Of a stretch of 64,000 nucleotides of DNA, positions 49,578-58,325 are shown piece after piece. The stretch comes from VXNF01 sp964291305 (GTDB lineage Bacteria; Actinomycetota; Acidimicrobiia; Acidimicrobiales; CATQHL01): positions 1,612,001 through 1,676,000 of the forward strand of contig OZ219783.1 in assembly GCA_964291305.2 (NCBI GenBank), in the 5' to 3' direction. Positions within the stretch are counted from its first letter, which is position 1. Every line of letters starts with the position of its first letter. The position numbers were made by a program, and so were the translations under genes. Under the pieces are notes generated by a model. It had not been told where the DNA came from. It saw only the letters and a list, made by a program, of their open reading frames with translations, and made no database searches.

Positions 49578-50727
49578 AAGAGGCCTTTAGTCGCTCGGCT
49601 AGGAGCGCTAGACGGTCATCGGTCACTGTGGCAGACACCCTCACGTGGTCCTTGCCGGCTGGACCGTAGAACTCTCCGGGACTCACCAACATCCCCGCGG
49701 TCTCAGCTAACTGCTCCGCCAAGCTCCAGGCGTCGCCGCCGGGTGCAGGCACCCAGAGATAGAAGGCGCCCGCGGGCAGAAACACATCCAGACCCAAGGT
49801 GCCCAGCAGGCTCGACAGTAACTCCAGCCGGCGCCGATAAACCAGTCGCTGTGCCTCTACGTGGGTGTCGTCAGCTAACGCCACAGCAGCGGCGGCCTGC
49901 ACGGGGCCGGGAATCATGAGTCCGAGATGCCGGCGCGCCTGCGCCAAGAAGTCCACCAGTTCCCCATCGCCGGCGTAGAAGCCAGCGCGCACGCCAGCAA
50001 AGTTGGAGCGCTTGGAGAGCGAATGCACAGCCAACACGCCTTTAGCACCGTGGGACAAGATCGTGTGACCCGCCAGGGGAGCTGGGTCCGGCGGACGATC
50101 CCAGACGAATTCCACGTAGCACTCATCGCTGCACACCGTGATACCCCACTGGCGCCCCCAAGCGGAAACACGCTCCAAGTCCTCGATCACCCCAGTGGGA
50201 TTGCTAGGCGAGTTGACCCAGAGGCAAAGCGCCCGGTCGCGGTCAGCTGCGTTGACTGAGTCAAGATCTAGCCTTCCTCGGGCATCCAGCGGCACTGGTA
50301 CCGCCCGCAGCCCCGCCAGGCGTGTCCCCATCGCATATGTGGGGTAGGCAACTGCCGGGTACAGCACAGTGTCGCCCTCGTCGCCGCGCAACTTCAGCAG
50401 GTTCGGCAGTGAGGCCACCAACTCCTTAGTGCCTACACACGCCGCCACCTGCTCGGGGTTTACCTGTATGCCGAAGCGCCGGGCTAGCCAGCCGGCAACG
50501 GAGCTACGGAACGCCGGTGATCCAACCGAGCGGGGATACGAGCGCTCGGCACCCGAAGCACCTAACTCTGCCACCGCGGCCGCCGGAGGCGGATCGCACG
50601 GATCGCCGATAGAGAGGTCCACGCAGCCCCCGGGATGCTGCTCGGCAACAGCCCGAAGACGAGCTAGTCGGTCGTACGGGTAGGGCTCCAGCACCGCCGA
50701 AGCTCTCACCGTGTCCCCTGGCCTCAT
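49576..50727 (-). CDS. dapC: Succinyldiaminopimelate aminotransferase (DapC)
   Basis: The 383 aa fold-type I aminotransferase contains the PLP Lys in HSLSKRSNFAGVRAG, the substrate and cofactor segments LSIGDPCDPPP and LWVNSPSNPTG, and a C-terminal Arg region (VRVSATVTDDR). DapC transfers an amino group from glutamate to N-succinyl-2-amino-6-ketopimelate. It is upstream of dapD and downstream of hflX. The specific assignment rests on context. Confidence 0.9.
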   Translation of the reverse strand: MRPGDTVRASAVLEPYPYDRLARLRAVAEQHPGGCVDLSIGDPCDPPPAAAVAELGASGAERSYPRSVGSPAFRSSVAGWLARRFGIQVNPEQVAACVGTKELVASLPNLLKLRGDEGDTVLYPAVAYPTYAMGTRLAGLRAVPVPLDARGRLDLDSVNAADRDRALCLWVNSPSNPTGVIEDLERVSAWGRQWGITVCSDECYVEFVWDRPPDPAPLAGHTILSHGAKGVLAVHSLSKRSNFAGVRAGFYAGDGELVDFLAQARRHLGLMIPGPVQAAAAVALADDTHVEAQRLVYRRRLELLSSLLGTLGLDVFLPAGAFYLWVPAPGGDAWSLAEQLAETAGMLVSPGEFYGPAGKDHVRVSATVTDDRLALLAERLKAS

Positions 50728-50740
50728 GCTCCCGGTGTAG

Positions 50741-52090
50741 CTAGCCGCCGGTGCTAGGGGTTGGGCGGCGGAAGTTGGCGAAGCGGGCTGCTGAAGCGGC
50801 GTCGATGCGGACTAGGTAGTGCATTCCCTCGCCGGTGGCGGTCTCAGAGAGCACCTGGGCGGAGCGGTGTAACCCCGCCATGACCTCGCCTCGGGAGAAC
50901 GGCACCACAAACTCAGCAGTAGCGGCAGCCGCCCGCAGGCGGTCGCCGATGATGGTGGTGAGATGCTCCAGGCCATAGCCAGTGACGGCCGAGACGGCCA
51001 CACTGCCGGGGTGGTCGGCCAGCAGCGGCTGCAACCCGTCTGCCATGTCACCCTTGTTGAAGACCAGCAGTTCGGGCACCTTGGACGCGCCGATGATTTC
51101 TAGCACCTCCCGCACGGCATCTACCTGGCGGTCGCAGTCGGGGGCCGAAGCGTCTACCACGTGTAACAGCAAGTCAGCGTCGCTGACTACCTCTAACGTG
51201 CTCATGAACGCCTGCACGAAGTCGTGGGGCAGCTTGCGCACAAAGCCCACCGTGTCCACCAGCAGCACGGTCTCGCCGCCGGGCAGTTCCAGCCGGCGGG
51301 TGAGAGCGTCGAGCGTGGCAAAAAGGCGGTCCTCCACGTGAGCCTGGGCGCCGCAGAGGGCGTTCAGCAGGCTGGACTTGCCAGCGTTGGTGTAGCCGAC
51401 GATGGCAACCGTGGACTGCGCCGAGCGACGGCGGCCACGCGCTTGAACACCACGGTGGCGACTGATGTCTCGCAGCCGACCTTCCAGCGTGTTGATGCGC
51501 CGCAGCAACCGTCGCCGGTCCACCTCCAGTTGGGTCTCGCCCGGGCCCCGGGTGCCGATCCCGCCTGCCTGCTGGCTGAGGCGGAAGCCCGAGCCCCGCA
51601 GGCGTGGCAGCCGGTAGCGCAGCTGAGCCAACTCCACCTGAACCTTGCCCTCGATACTGGAAGCGTTCTGGGCGAAGATGTCCAAGATGACCGTCGTGCG
51701 GTCTATCGCCGTGCGCCCCAGGATCCCTTCTAGGTTGTACTGCTGAGCGGGGCTCAACTCGTCGTCGAAGACCACGGTGTCGGCGTCGCACTCTTCGGCT
51801 ATGTCGCGGATCTCCAGAGCCTTGCCGCGCCCCACATAAGTGGCTGGATGGATGCGGTCGCGACGCTGAGTGATCCGCCGCACCGGATCGGCGCCTGCGG
51901 TGTCCACGAGGCGAGCCAACTCCTCCAACGACTCCTCCACGGCGGCTGGCGGCAGCGACGGCGTGGCCACACCCACCAGCACGATCTGCTCGCGGAAAGC
52001 CCGATCGATAAAGCCACCGGCCTCGCCGCCGAACTCACCGAATGCGCCCCTATGGGTGTCGGCATGTACGTCGCGGGGGGGATCTGTCAT
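50741..52090 (-). CDS. hflX: GTPase HflX
   Basis: HflX is a ribosome-splitting GTPase acting on stalled 70S. The 449 aa protein has an N-terminal HflX domain with the glycine-rich linker (RLRGSGFRLSQQAGGIGTRGPGE), G1 GYTNAGKSSLLNAL, G3 DTVGFVRKLP, and G4 FNKGD. It overlaps dapF by 4 bp. Order recA-miaB-miaA-dapF-hflX is a recognised actinomycete arrangement. Confidence 0.95.
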   Translation of the reverse strand: MTDPPRDVHADTHRGAFGEFGGEAGGFIDRAFREQIVLVGVATPSLPPAAVEESLEELARLVDTAGADPVRRITQRRDRIHPATYVGRGKALEIRDIAEECDADTVVFDDELSPAQQYNLEGILGRTAIDRTTVILDIFAQNASSIEGKVQVELAQLRYRLPRLRGSGFRLSQQAGGIGTRGPGETQLEVDRRRLLRRINTLEGRLRDISRHRGVQARGRRRSAQSTVAIVGYTNAGKSSLLNALCGAQAHVEDRLFATLDALTRRLELPGGETVLLVDTVGFVRKLPHDFVQAFMSTLEVVSDADLLLHVVDASAPDCDRQVDAVREVLEIIGASKVPELLVFNKGDMADGLQPLLADHPGSVAVSAVTGYGLEHLTTIIGDRLRAAAATAEFVVPFSRGEVMAGLHRSAQVLSETATGEGMHYLVRIDAASAARFANFRRPTPSTGG

Positions 52091-53043
52091 ACGTTTTCGC
52101 CAGGCTCAGGGCTAGGCGGCTCGGGAGCTTCCACGTAGCCCACGTAGATCACCGGAACCCGCAACTCCACGACACTTGGCCCTACTCGCACCTCAGCCAC
52201 CCCTCCGGGCATGAACACTTTCACTGTGTCGTCCACTAGCCCCCAGCGGTTCAACTGCCAGGCCACCGCCGCAGCCCCGCTACCACAGGCCGAGGTAATC
52301 CCTACGCCACGCTCGAACACCTGCATGCGGACCTTGCCGCGGTTAGCCACGGTGACTGCTTCCAGGTTTACGGGTTCGAACTGGGTTTGCATGCCGGCCC
52401 CCACTGACTCCAGGTCCAGACGCCCGAGGGAATCCGGACGCTCCATTAGCACTACGACATGCGGATTGCCGACCGACACCCAACCAACCTTCGACACTTC
52501 AGGCACCGCGGCCAGGAGTTCTCCTGCAAGCCTGCCCCGCCCGAGATCCTCTGTCGCCTGCCTCATGCCCACACAGGCGCTATGGCGGATGGATCGGCCG
52601 AAATCGTCCCCAATGAACTCGTCGTCGACGTACTGAGGATCCCTAACTTCCACCTTATGCTCACCGACCTCAGTTCCTATACTTACATCTGCATCGACGC
52701 GTTGGGTTCGCAGGGTCGCTGCCTGGGCTAAGCAGGCCAGGCCGTTGCCGCTCACCTCCGCCTTGCTGCCGTCGGAGTTGTAGAGCTGCATCTCCACGTT
52801 CGGCGGCGGGCCGGCCACATTTTCGCAGAGAAACAACCTGTGACGCGGCGGAAACTCCAGCGAATTTAGGTCCCCTCTCGTCCAGGGGTCGAGCGCCCAG
52901 GCCCACATCAAGCCGTCGGCGCCGAGTCCACGGTTGCGGTCGCAAACTCTGCTCACCCAGTCCGGCTCTGGGCAGGGTGCCTCGTCGGCTTCTAGGCGCA
53001 CCAGGAAGTCGTTGCCGAAGACGTGGTGCTTGGTCAGGTACAT
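52087..53043 (-). CDS. dapF: Diaminopimelate epimerase
   Basis: DapF converts LL-DAP to meso-DAP, used for peptidoglycan and lysine. The ATG at 53043 (MYLTKHHVFGNDFLVRLEAD) gives 318 aa. The frame opens from 53106 but the extra part lies within miaA. Catalytic Cys pair positions fit in NSDGSKAEVSGNGLACLAQ and GVGITSACGSGAAAVAW. An insertion around DEFIGDDFG is longer than in E. coli. It overlaps miaA and hflX. Confidence 0.93.
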   Translation of the reverse strand: MYLTKHHVFGNDFLVRLEADEAPCPEPDWVSRVCDRNRGLGADGLMWAWALDPWTRGDLNSLEFPPRHRLFLCENVAGPPPNVEMQLYNSDGSKAEVSGNGLACLAQAATLRTQRVDADVSIGTEVGEHKVEVRDPQYVDDEFIGDDFGRSIRHSACVGMRQATEDLGRGRLAGELLAAVPEVSKVGWVSVGNPHVVVLMERPDSLGRLDLESVGAGMQTQFEPVNLEAVTVANRGKVRMQVFERGVGITSACGSGAAAVAWQLNRWGLVDDTVKVFMPGGVAEVRVGPSVVELRVPVIYVGYVEAPEPPSPEPGENV

Positions 53044-53945
53044 CGGTCGAATATCTCCAGGGCGATGGGCAGAACCTCTAGCGGATCCTCCCCTACATCC
53101 AACCACTGAATCCGCGGATCGCGCCTAAACCAGCGCTCCTGGCGCCGGGCAAACTTACGCGTCCGGCGTACTGCCTCGGCCAGCGCCTCCGCCAGGCTGC
53201 ATTGGCCCTCCAGGTGCGCTAGCAGTTCGCGGTAGCCGAGCGCGTGGCGTGCCGTGCGCGATAGCGGCTTGGCCGCCTGCTGCAAACGGCGCACCTCCTC
53301 TAAGAATCCCGCCTCCATTTGCGCCTCGTAGCGGGCCGCGATGCGGGCGTCTAGTAACGACCTAGGCATACGCAGCCCCAACTGGGTGAACCGGCTGGGG
53401 CCGTAGCTCTCCAGACCGGGACCGTAGGAACTGAACGGCCGTCCGCTGCCGAGGGTTACCTCCAAGGCTCGCACGATGCGGCGCCGGTTCTGCGGCCCAG
53501 TCCGCTGAGCAGCGACTGGGTCTAGCTCTCGCAACCTCTCGTAGAGAGCGGCAGTGTCGGCGGTGGCCTCTAGCTTGGCCCGAACCTCCAGATAGCGGCC
53601 AGGAATGGCCAGCTCGTCAATCACCGCCCGGGCGTATAACCCGGTGCCGCCCACAGCCACCACCTCGGCGCCGCCAGCGTCCGCCGCGGCCAGAGTTGGC
53701 CGCACCGCTGCCTGGTAGGCACCCACGGAGAAATCCTCGCCAGGGTCAGTCAAGTTGATCCCCAAGCACTTGAGACCTGCTAGCTCCGTAGCAGTCGGGG
53801 TGGCGGTGCCGATGTCCATGCCCCGGTAGACCGCCATGGCGTCCATAGACAGCAGTTCGGCGGGCTGGCGCTTACGGGCCAACTCCAGCGCTAGGGCGGT
53901 CTTGCCCGAGGCAGTGGGCCCAACGATGGCAAGCCGTCGGGGCAA
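53034..53945 (-). CDS. miaA: tRNA dimethylallyltransferase
   Basis: MiaA adds an isopentenyl group to A37 of tRNAs reading UNN codons. The 303 aa protein has the P-loop GPTASGKTALALELA near residues 9-23, LLSMDAMAVYRGMDIGTA, and the GGTGLYARAVIDEL substrate region. MiaB, acting on its product, is the next gene upstream at 17 bp. It overlaps dapF by 10 bp. Confidence 0.95.
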   Translation of the reverse strand: MPRRLAIVGPTASGKTALALELARKRQPAELLSMDAMAVYRGMDIGTATPTATELAGLKCLGINLTDPGEDFSVGAYQAAVRPTLAAADAGGAEVVAVGGTGLYARAVIDELAIPGRYLEVRAKLEATADTAALYERLRELDPVAAQRTGPQNRRRIVRALEVTLGSGRPFSSYGPGLESYGPSRFTQLGLRMPRSLLDARIAARYEAQMEAGFLEEVRRLQQAAKPLSRTARHALGYRELLAHLEGQCSLAEALAEAVRRTRKFARRQERWFRRDPRIQWLDVGEDPLEVLPIALEIFDRCT

Positions 53946-53962
53946 CCCGGCGGGCCGATTGC

Positions 53963-55390
53963 TCAGGCTGCGACCACCGGAATCCGCTGGTGACGCGCAC
54001 CGTTAGTGTGCACAGCCACTAGCTCGCCTAATAGGTAGTGCGCCCCGGCACCGGTGACATCCACCTCAACGAAAGCCCCCTGGCGCAACGGCGTGGGCGC
54101 CGAGAAATGCACCAGCTTGTTCTGCCGAGTGCGCCCGCTCGTGAGTTCGGGTCGGGTCTTACTGGGCCCCTCTACTAGCACTTCCTCCCGACGGCCAACA
54201 CGCGCCTCGTGACGCAACCGGGCCGACCGCTCCACCACGGCGCGTAGCCGCTCGTAGCGCTCAGCCAGCACGGCTGAACCCACGAACTGCTTTTCCATAG
54301 CGGCAGCTTCGGTGCCGGGGCGCGGCGAGAACACGAACGTGAAGGCACTATCAAAGGCGGCCTCGGCTACTACAGCCAGAGTTTCGCTGAAGTCCTCTTC
54401 GGTCTCGCCGGGGAAGCCCACGATTATGTCGCTGCTGACCGCCAGGTCGGGGATCTGCCGACGGGCAGCAGCCAAACGGTCCAGGTAGCGCGCCGCGCTA
54501 TAACCGCGGTGCATGGCTGCCAAGACAGCATTACTGCCGGACTGCAGCGGCAAATGCAGGTGCTCGCACACCGCAGGCGTCTCAGCCATGGCCGCGATCG
54601 TTTCTGGTCTCAGGTCCTTGGGGTGCGGGCTGGTGTAGCGCACCCGTTGTACACCCTCGACAGCACCGACGGCGCGCAACAAGTCGGCGAACAGCGGCCG
54701 CACTCGCACCTTCTCTCCGGCCCGGCGGCGGGCTAGTGCCAAGTCGCGGCCGTAAGAGTTGACGTTCTGGCCCAGCAGCGTCACCTCCACCACGCCGCTT
54801 TGTGCCAGCTGGCGCACCTCCTCTAGCAGCGACTCGAAGGGGCGGCTGATCTCGGGACCGCGCACTGCCGGCACAATGCAAAAGGCGCAGGAGTTGTCGC
54901 AGCCCACCTGGATGGTCACCCAGGCCGAGTGCGGCAAGTCGCGGCGCACCCCCAGAGACGAAGGGAACGCTTCAGCATCAGCGCGGACCGCCTCATTGAG
55001 GATCTCGGTGATCGGGCCGTGACGGGCGGCCCGAGCCAGCAGTTCGGCCGCGCGGTGCACGTTGTGGGTGCCAAACACCACATCAACGTGAGGTGCCTTA
55101 GCACGCACCAAGTCCTGGTCTTTCTGTGCCAGGCAACCGCCGACTGCGATCTGCATCCCTGGTCGGGCGCGCTTGAGAGCCTTCAACCCACCCAGATATG
55201 CGTAAAGCTTCTGGTCAGCCTTCTCGCGGATGCAGCAGGTGTTCACCACGACCACATCGGCGTCGTCGGCATCGACGGCAGACACCATGCCGTCGGCCTC
55301 TAGCAGGCCTGCGACACGCTCTGAGTCGTGCTCGTTCATTTGGCACCCGAAGGTGCGGATGAAATACCGCCGCTGGCAACTCACTCGCAC
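53963..55390 (-). CDS. miaB: tRNA-2-methylthio-N6-dimethylallyladenosine synthase
   Basis: MiaB is a radical-SAM methylthiotransferase that converts i6A37 to ms2i6A37. The 475 aa protein has N-terminal cluster cysteines (FGCQMNEHDSER, NTCCIREKAD, GGCLAQ), the radical SAM CDNSCAFC motif near residues 168-175, and a TRAM domain. It sits between recA and miaA, without recX in between. The hairpin at 55412-55431 lies upstream in the recA-miaB gap. Confidence 0.95.
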   Translation of the reverse strand: MRVSCQRRYFIRTFGCQMNEHDSERVAGLLEADGMVSAVDADDADVVVVNTCCIREKADQKLYAYLGGLKALKRARPGMQIAVGGCLAQKDQDLVRAKAPHVDVVFGTHNVHRAAELLARAARHGPITEILNEAVRADAEAFPSSLGVRRDLPHSAWVTIQVGCDNSCAFCIVPAVRGPEISRPFESLLEEVRQLAQSGVVEVTLLGQNVNSYGRDLALARRRAGEKVRVRPLFADLLRAVGAVEGVQRVRYTSPHPKDLRPETIAAMAETPAVCEHLHLPLQSGSNAVLAAMHRGYSAARYLDRLAAARRQIPDLAVSSDIIVGFPGETEEDFSETLAVVAEAAFDSAFTFVFSPRPGTEAAAMEKQFVGSAVLAERYERLRAVVERSARLRHEARVGRREEVLVEGPSKTRPELTSGRTRQNKLVHFSAPTPLRQGAFVEVDVTGAGAHYLLGELVAVHTNGARHQRIPVVAA

Positions 55391-55411
55391 AAGCGTAGAG
55401 CCGTCCCGGCT

Positions 55412-55431
55412 GGCTGGTCTGCGGCCCAGCC
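55412..55431 (-). promoter_or_regulatory. Hairpin between recA and miaB
   Basis: GGCTGG (55412-55417) pairs with CCAGCC (55426-55431) around an 8-nt loop in the 72-bp recA-miaB gap. No U-run follows it on the minus strand. It could partially terminate or stabilise the recA message, which would let recA be induced without miaB rising as much. Weak evidence. Confidence 0.35.
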
Positions 55432-55462
55432 CGTCAAACGCCAGGCGAGACAGCGAGATCCT

Positions 55463-56533
55463 TTAGCCCGCGACCGCCACCTTCTGCTCGGAGGACTCGG
55501 CTGGCTCGGAGGCCTCGGCCGGCTCACCAGCTTCCGGCAGCAAGCGCTCGGAAACCTTCCCGGCAATTTCCAGCACGAGAGCCGGGTTTTCTCGCAAGAA
55601 GTTCTTGACATTCTCGCGCCCTTGACCAACCTGGTCGCCCTCGTAGGTGTACCAAGCCCCAGACTTCTTTACGATGTCCAAACTCACCGCTAGATCCAAG
55701 ACCGACCCCTCCCGGCTGATGCCCTGGGAGTACATGATGTCGAACTCGGCAGTGCGGAAGGGTGGCGCCGTCTTGTTTTTGACCACCCGAACGCGGGTGC
55801 GGTTACCGACCACCTCGGCTCCGTTCTTGATCGACTCGATGCGCCGGATGTCCAAACGCACCGAGGAGTAGAACTTCAAAGCCCGACCGCCAGGGGTGGT
55901 CTCGGGTGAGCCGAACATCACCCCGATCTTCTCTCGCAGCTGGTTGATGAAAATGCACAGCGAACGGCTCCTGTTCAAGTTGGCGGTGAGCTTGCGCAGT
56001 GCTTGGGACATCAGCCGGGCTTGCAGACCCACGTGAGTGTCGCCCATCTCGCCCTCGATCTCAGCCCGGGGTGTCAGCGCAGCCACCGAGTCGATCACCA
56101 CTACATCAATGGCGCCAGAGCGAATCAGCACGTCAGCGATCTCCAGAGCCTGCTCACCGGTGTCTGGCTGGGATATCAGCATCTCGTCCACATCCACCCC
56201 GATGGCCCGGGCATAGACCGGATCCAAGGCGTGCTCGGCGTCGATGTAGGCACATACGCCGCCGGTGCGCTGAGCCTCAGCTACCACGTGCAGCGCCAGG
56301 GTGGTTTTGCCAGAGGACTCCGGCCCGAAGATCTCCGTGACTCTGCCCCGGGGCACGCCGCCAATCCCCAGCGCCACATCCAGAGACAGCGCCCCGGTGG
56401 GGACCGCCTCTATCCGCATAGTGCCCTTATCACCCATCCGCATGATGGCGCCTTTGCCAAAGCTCTTCTCGATCTGGCGTAGAGCCAGATCGAGTGCTTG
56501 TTCGCGGACTCTGCCGTTGGTCTGAGTAGTCAT
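55463..56533 (-). CDS. recA: Recombinase RecA
   Basis: RecA forms filaments on single-stranded DNA, promotes strand exchange and triggers LexA self-cleavage. The 356 aa protein has Walker A GPESSGKTTL at about residues 70-79, Walker B VVVIDSVAAL, loop L1/L2 regions, and an acidic C-terminal tail (EAGEPAEASEPAESSEQ). AGGAGGT precedes the ATG at 9 bp. It is transcribed from the promoter with SOS box at 56686-56724 about 160 bp upstream. RecX is not encoded in the next gene. Confidence 0.98.
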   Translation of the reverse strand: MTTQTNGRVREQALDLALRQIEKSFGKGAIMRMGDKGTMRIEAVPTGALSLDVALGIGGVPRGRVTEIFGPESSGKTTLALHVVAEAQRTGGVCAYIDAEHALDPVYARAIGVDVDEMLISQPDTGEQALEIADVLIRSGAIDVVVIDSVAALTPRAEIEGEMGDTHVGLQARLMSQALRKLTANLNRSRSLCIFINQLREKIGVMFGSPETTPGGRALKFYSSVRLDIRRIESIKNGAEVVGNRTRVRVVKNKTAPPFRTAEFDIMYSQGISREGSVLDLAVSLDIVKKSGAWYTYEGDQVGQGRENVKNFLRENPALVLEIAGKVSERLLPEAGEPAEASEPAESSEQKVAVAG

Positions 56534-56685
56534 CGGTTCATGACCTCCTAGTTTTTAGGTTTTTGCTTTTCCGGTCGCCGCCGGCGCCGGTTGGACGGAT
56601 AACTCGGGGGGAAACGGTCTGCCTGTTCTTCTGTGATGTTCTAGTGAGAAGGTGTGACACACTTATGTCTAGCATTTCTCAATCC

Positions 56686-56724
56686 GGATTACAGCATTGT
56701 AATTCAAACGCCCGTTCGTTGCAC
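56686..56724 (-). promoter_or_regulatory. recA promoter with SOS box (palindromic element)
   Basis: Minus strand: GTGCAA (56724-56719), 17 bp, TACAAT (56701-56696). The spacer holds CAAACGCCCGTTCG (56705-56718, plus strand), which matches CGAAC-N4-GTTCG at 9 of 10 specified bases. Adjacent ATTACAGCATTGTAAT is the near-palindrome shared with the lexA region. The element is about 20-50 bp upstream of msrB on the other strand, and that gene may also be controlled. The -35 is weak, typical for regulated promoters. Confidence 0.6.
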
Positions 56725-56740
56725 GGCTTTTGGAGGCGCC

Positions 56741-57175
56741 ATGACCACTAACCAACCCAACCAGCGGGAACTCCGCAGCAGGCTCTCCCCGCTCCAGTAC
56801 CACGTAACCCAGGAATCCGGCACCGAGCGGGCCTTCACCGGCGAGTACTGGGATTGCAAGGATGAGGGCGTCTACCACTGCGTGGTCTGCGACACGGCGC
56901 TGTTCTCCAGCGATACCAAATACGACTCCGGCACTGGTTGGCCCAGCTTCCACTCCGAGATGGGCCAAGACCGGGTGGGGCGGCACACCGACCGTAGTCA
57001 CGGCTGGATCCGCACTGAGGCAGTGTGCAACAAATGTGGAGCTCACCTCGGCCACATCTTCAACGATGGTCCCGCGCCCACTGGCGAGCGCTACTGCATG
57101 AACTCCGCATCACTGAACCTGCGCCGTAACCAGACTCATTCTGACGACACCCTTTCTGATACTCGAGTGGAATAG
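56741..57175 (+). CDS. msrB: Peptide-methionine (R)-S-oxide reductase MsrB
   Basis: MsrB reduces methionine-R-sulfoxide in proteins. From ATG 56741 (GGAGG at 56732-56736) it is 144 aa. Zinc cysteines are Cys47/Cys50 (CVVC) and Cys96/Cys99 (CNKC). The catalytic Cys119 is in GERYCMNSASL. The frame opens from 56654, but the extension lacks a good site. It diverges from recA and sits directly next to the SOS element, so it may respond to damage. No msrA is visible. Confidence 0.94.
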   Translation: MTTNQPNQRELRSRLSPLQYHVTQESGTERAFTGEYWDCKDEGVYHCVVCDTALFSSDTKYDSGTGWPSFHSEMGQDRVGRHTDRSHGWIRTEAVCNKCGAHLGHIFNDGPAPTGERYCMNSASLNLRRNQTHSDDTLSDTRVE

Positions 57176-57228
57176 ATTCAAAGTAGCGGTTAGTGTATGA
57201 AGGTATTCTCAAGTTTCCTCACAAGGCA

Positions 57229-58251
57229 ATGAGCACCGCGTCTAGCTCACCAGCCCCGGCCGCCAGGGCCAGGGTGGAGTCTCCCGTCCCCATAATCGAC
57301 ATCTCCCCTGCTTTTGAGAGCGGGGCAGGCCTAAAAGCAGTCGGTCGTGCCATCGATGACGCCTGTCGCAGCATCGGCTTTTTCGTCATCGTGGGCCACG
57401 GAGTACCCGAAGCAACCAGCAATGCCGTCTGGCGGGCGGCACGAGAGTTCTTCGACCTGCCACTGGCGATCAAGCGCCAAACTCCGTCACCGTCGGAGGA
57501 CTACGCCTACGGCTACTCGCCCATCCAGGGTGAGGTTCTGGCGCGCTCGCTCGGCGACAGCACACCCCCAGACCTGAAGGAGAGCCTAAACATGGGTCCG
57601 CTACGGCTGCCGCCGGTGATCCCACCCGGAGCCGAAGCGATCCTGGCCCAACCTCGCTGGCCCTGCAAGCCAGCGTCGCTGCGCCCGGCCTGGGAGGCAT
57701 ACTTCGAGACCATGGCAGAGTTGGCGAGTCAGCTGCTGAGGATCATGGCCGTCGGCCTAGGCCTGCCGGCAGATCACTTCGAGCCGCTGTTGGACTACCA
57801 CTCCAGCGCCATGCGAGCCATCAACTACCCCGAGCTGAAGACCCAGCCGCTGCCGGGGCAGTTGCGTGCCGGCGCCCACACCGACTACGGAACCCTCACC
57901 ATCCTGCTCTACGACGACGCTCCGGGCGGGTTGGAGGTGTTGGGGCCCGACGGCTGGGCCGCGGTGCCGATGATCCCCGGTGGGTTCGTCGTGAACCTGG
58001 GCGACATGCTGGCCCGCTGGACCAACGACCGCTGGGTCTCCACGCTGCACCGGGGCGGACTGCCGCCCGCCGAGGCGGACCGTCCCACCCGAAGGCAGAG
58101 CGTCGTCTTCTTCCACAACGTGCGCTGGGACGCCGAGGTGCGCTGCCTGCCGACCTGCCTGGAACCCGGCGAGTCACCCCGCTACGAGCCAGTGCTGGCC
58201 GGACCGCACCTACTCAGCAAGTTCGCCAGCACCGTGGTAGGTGAGTACTAG
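57229..58251 (+). CDS. 2-oxoglutarate-Fe(II) oxygenase, isopenicillin N synthase-like
   Basis: The 340 aa product from ATG 57229 begins MSTASSSPAPAARARV and then VPIIDISPAF, the usual DIOX_N start. The iron ligands are in AHTDYGTLTILL (HxD) and STLHRGG (second His). The 2-oxoglutarate Arg-x-Ser is in TRRQSVVFFHN. A GTG at 57193 extends by 12 codons; neither start has a strong Shine-Dalgarno. Substrate is unknown; such enzymes hydroxylate or desaturate small molecules. It follows msrB on the same strand with a short gap. Confidence 0.85.
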   Translation: MSTASSSPAPAARARVESPVPIIDISPAFESGAGLKAVGRAIDDACRSIGFFVIVGHGVPEATSNAVWRAAREFFDLPLAIKRQTPSPSEDYAYGYSPIQGEVLARSLGDSTPPDLKESLNMGPLRLPPVIPPGAEAILAQPRWPCKPASLRPAWEAYFETMAELASQLLRIMAVGLGLPADHFEPLLDYHSSAMRAINYPELKTQPLPGQLRAGAHTDYGTLTILLYDDAPGGLEVLGPDGWAAVPMIPGGFVVNLGDMLARWTNDRWVSTLHRGGLPPAEADRPTRRQSVVFFHNVRWDAEVRCLPTCLEPGESPRYEPVLAGPHLLSKFASTVVGEY

Positions 58252-58274
58252 AACACAACTCCATCCCTGTAGCG

Positions 58275-58322
58275 CGGCACGCCTACGCAGCGACACGCCA
58301 ACGAAGCGACACGCCAACGAAG
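58275..58322. repeat. Three tandem 16-bp repeats after the citE-like gene
   Basis: Unit 1 (58275-58290) is CGGCACGCCTACGCAG; units 2 and 3 (58291-58306 and 58307-58322) are both CGACACGCCAACGAAG. Unit 1 differs at 3 positions. The array ends 4 bp before the distal stop codon of the citE-like frame (58326). It may be a slippage product, and a hint of recent rearrangement in this gap. Confidence 0.7.
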
Positions 58323-58325
58323 CAG

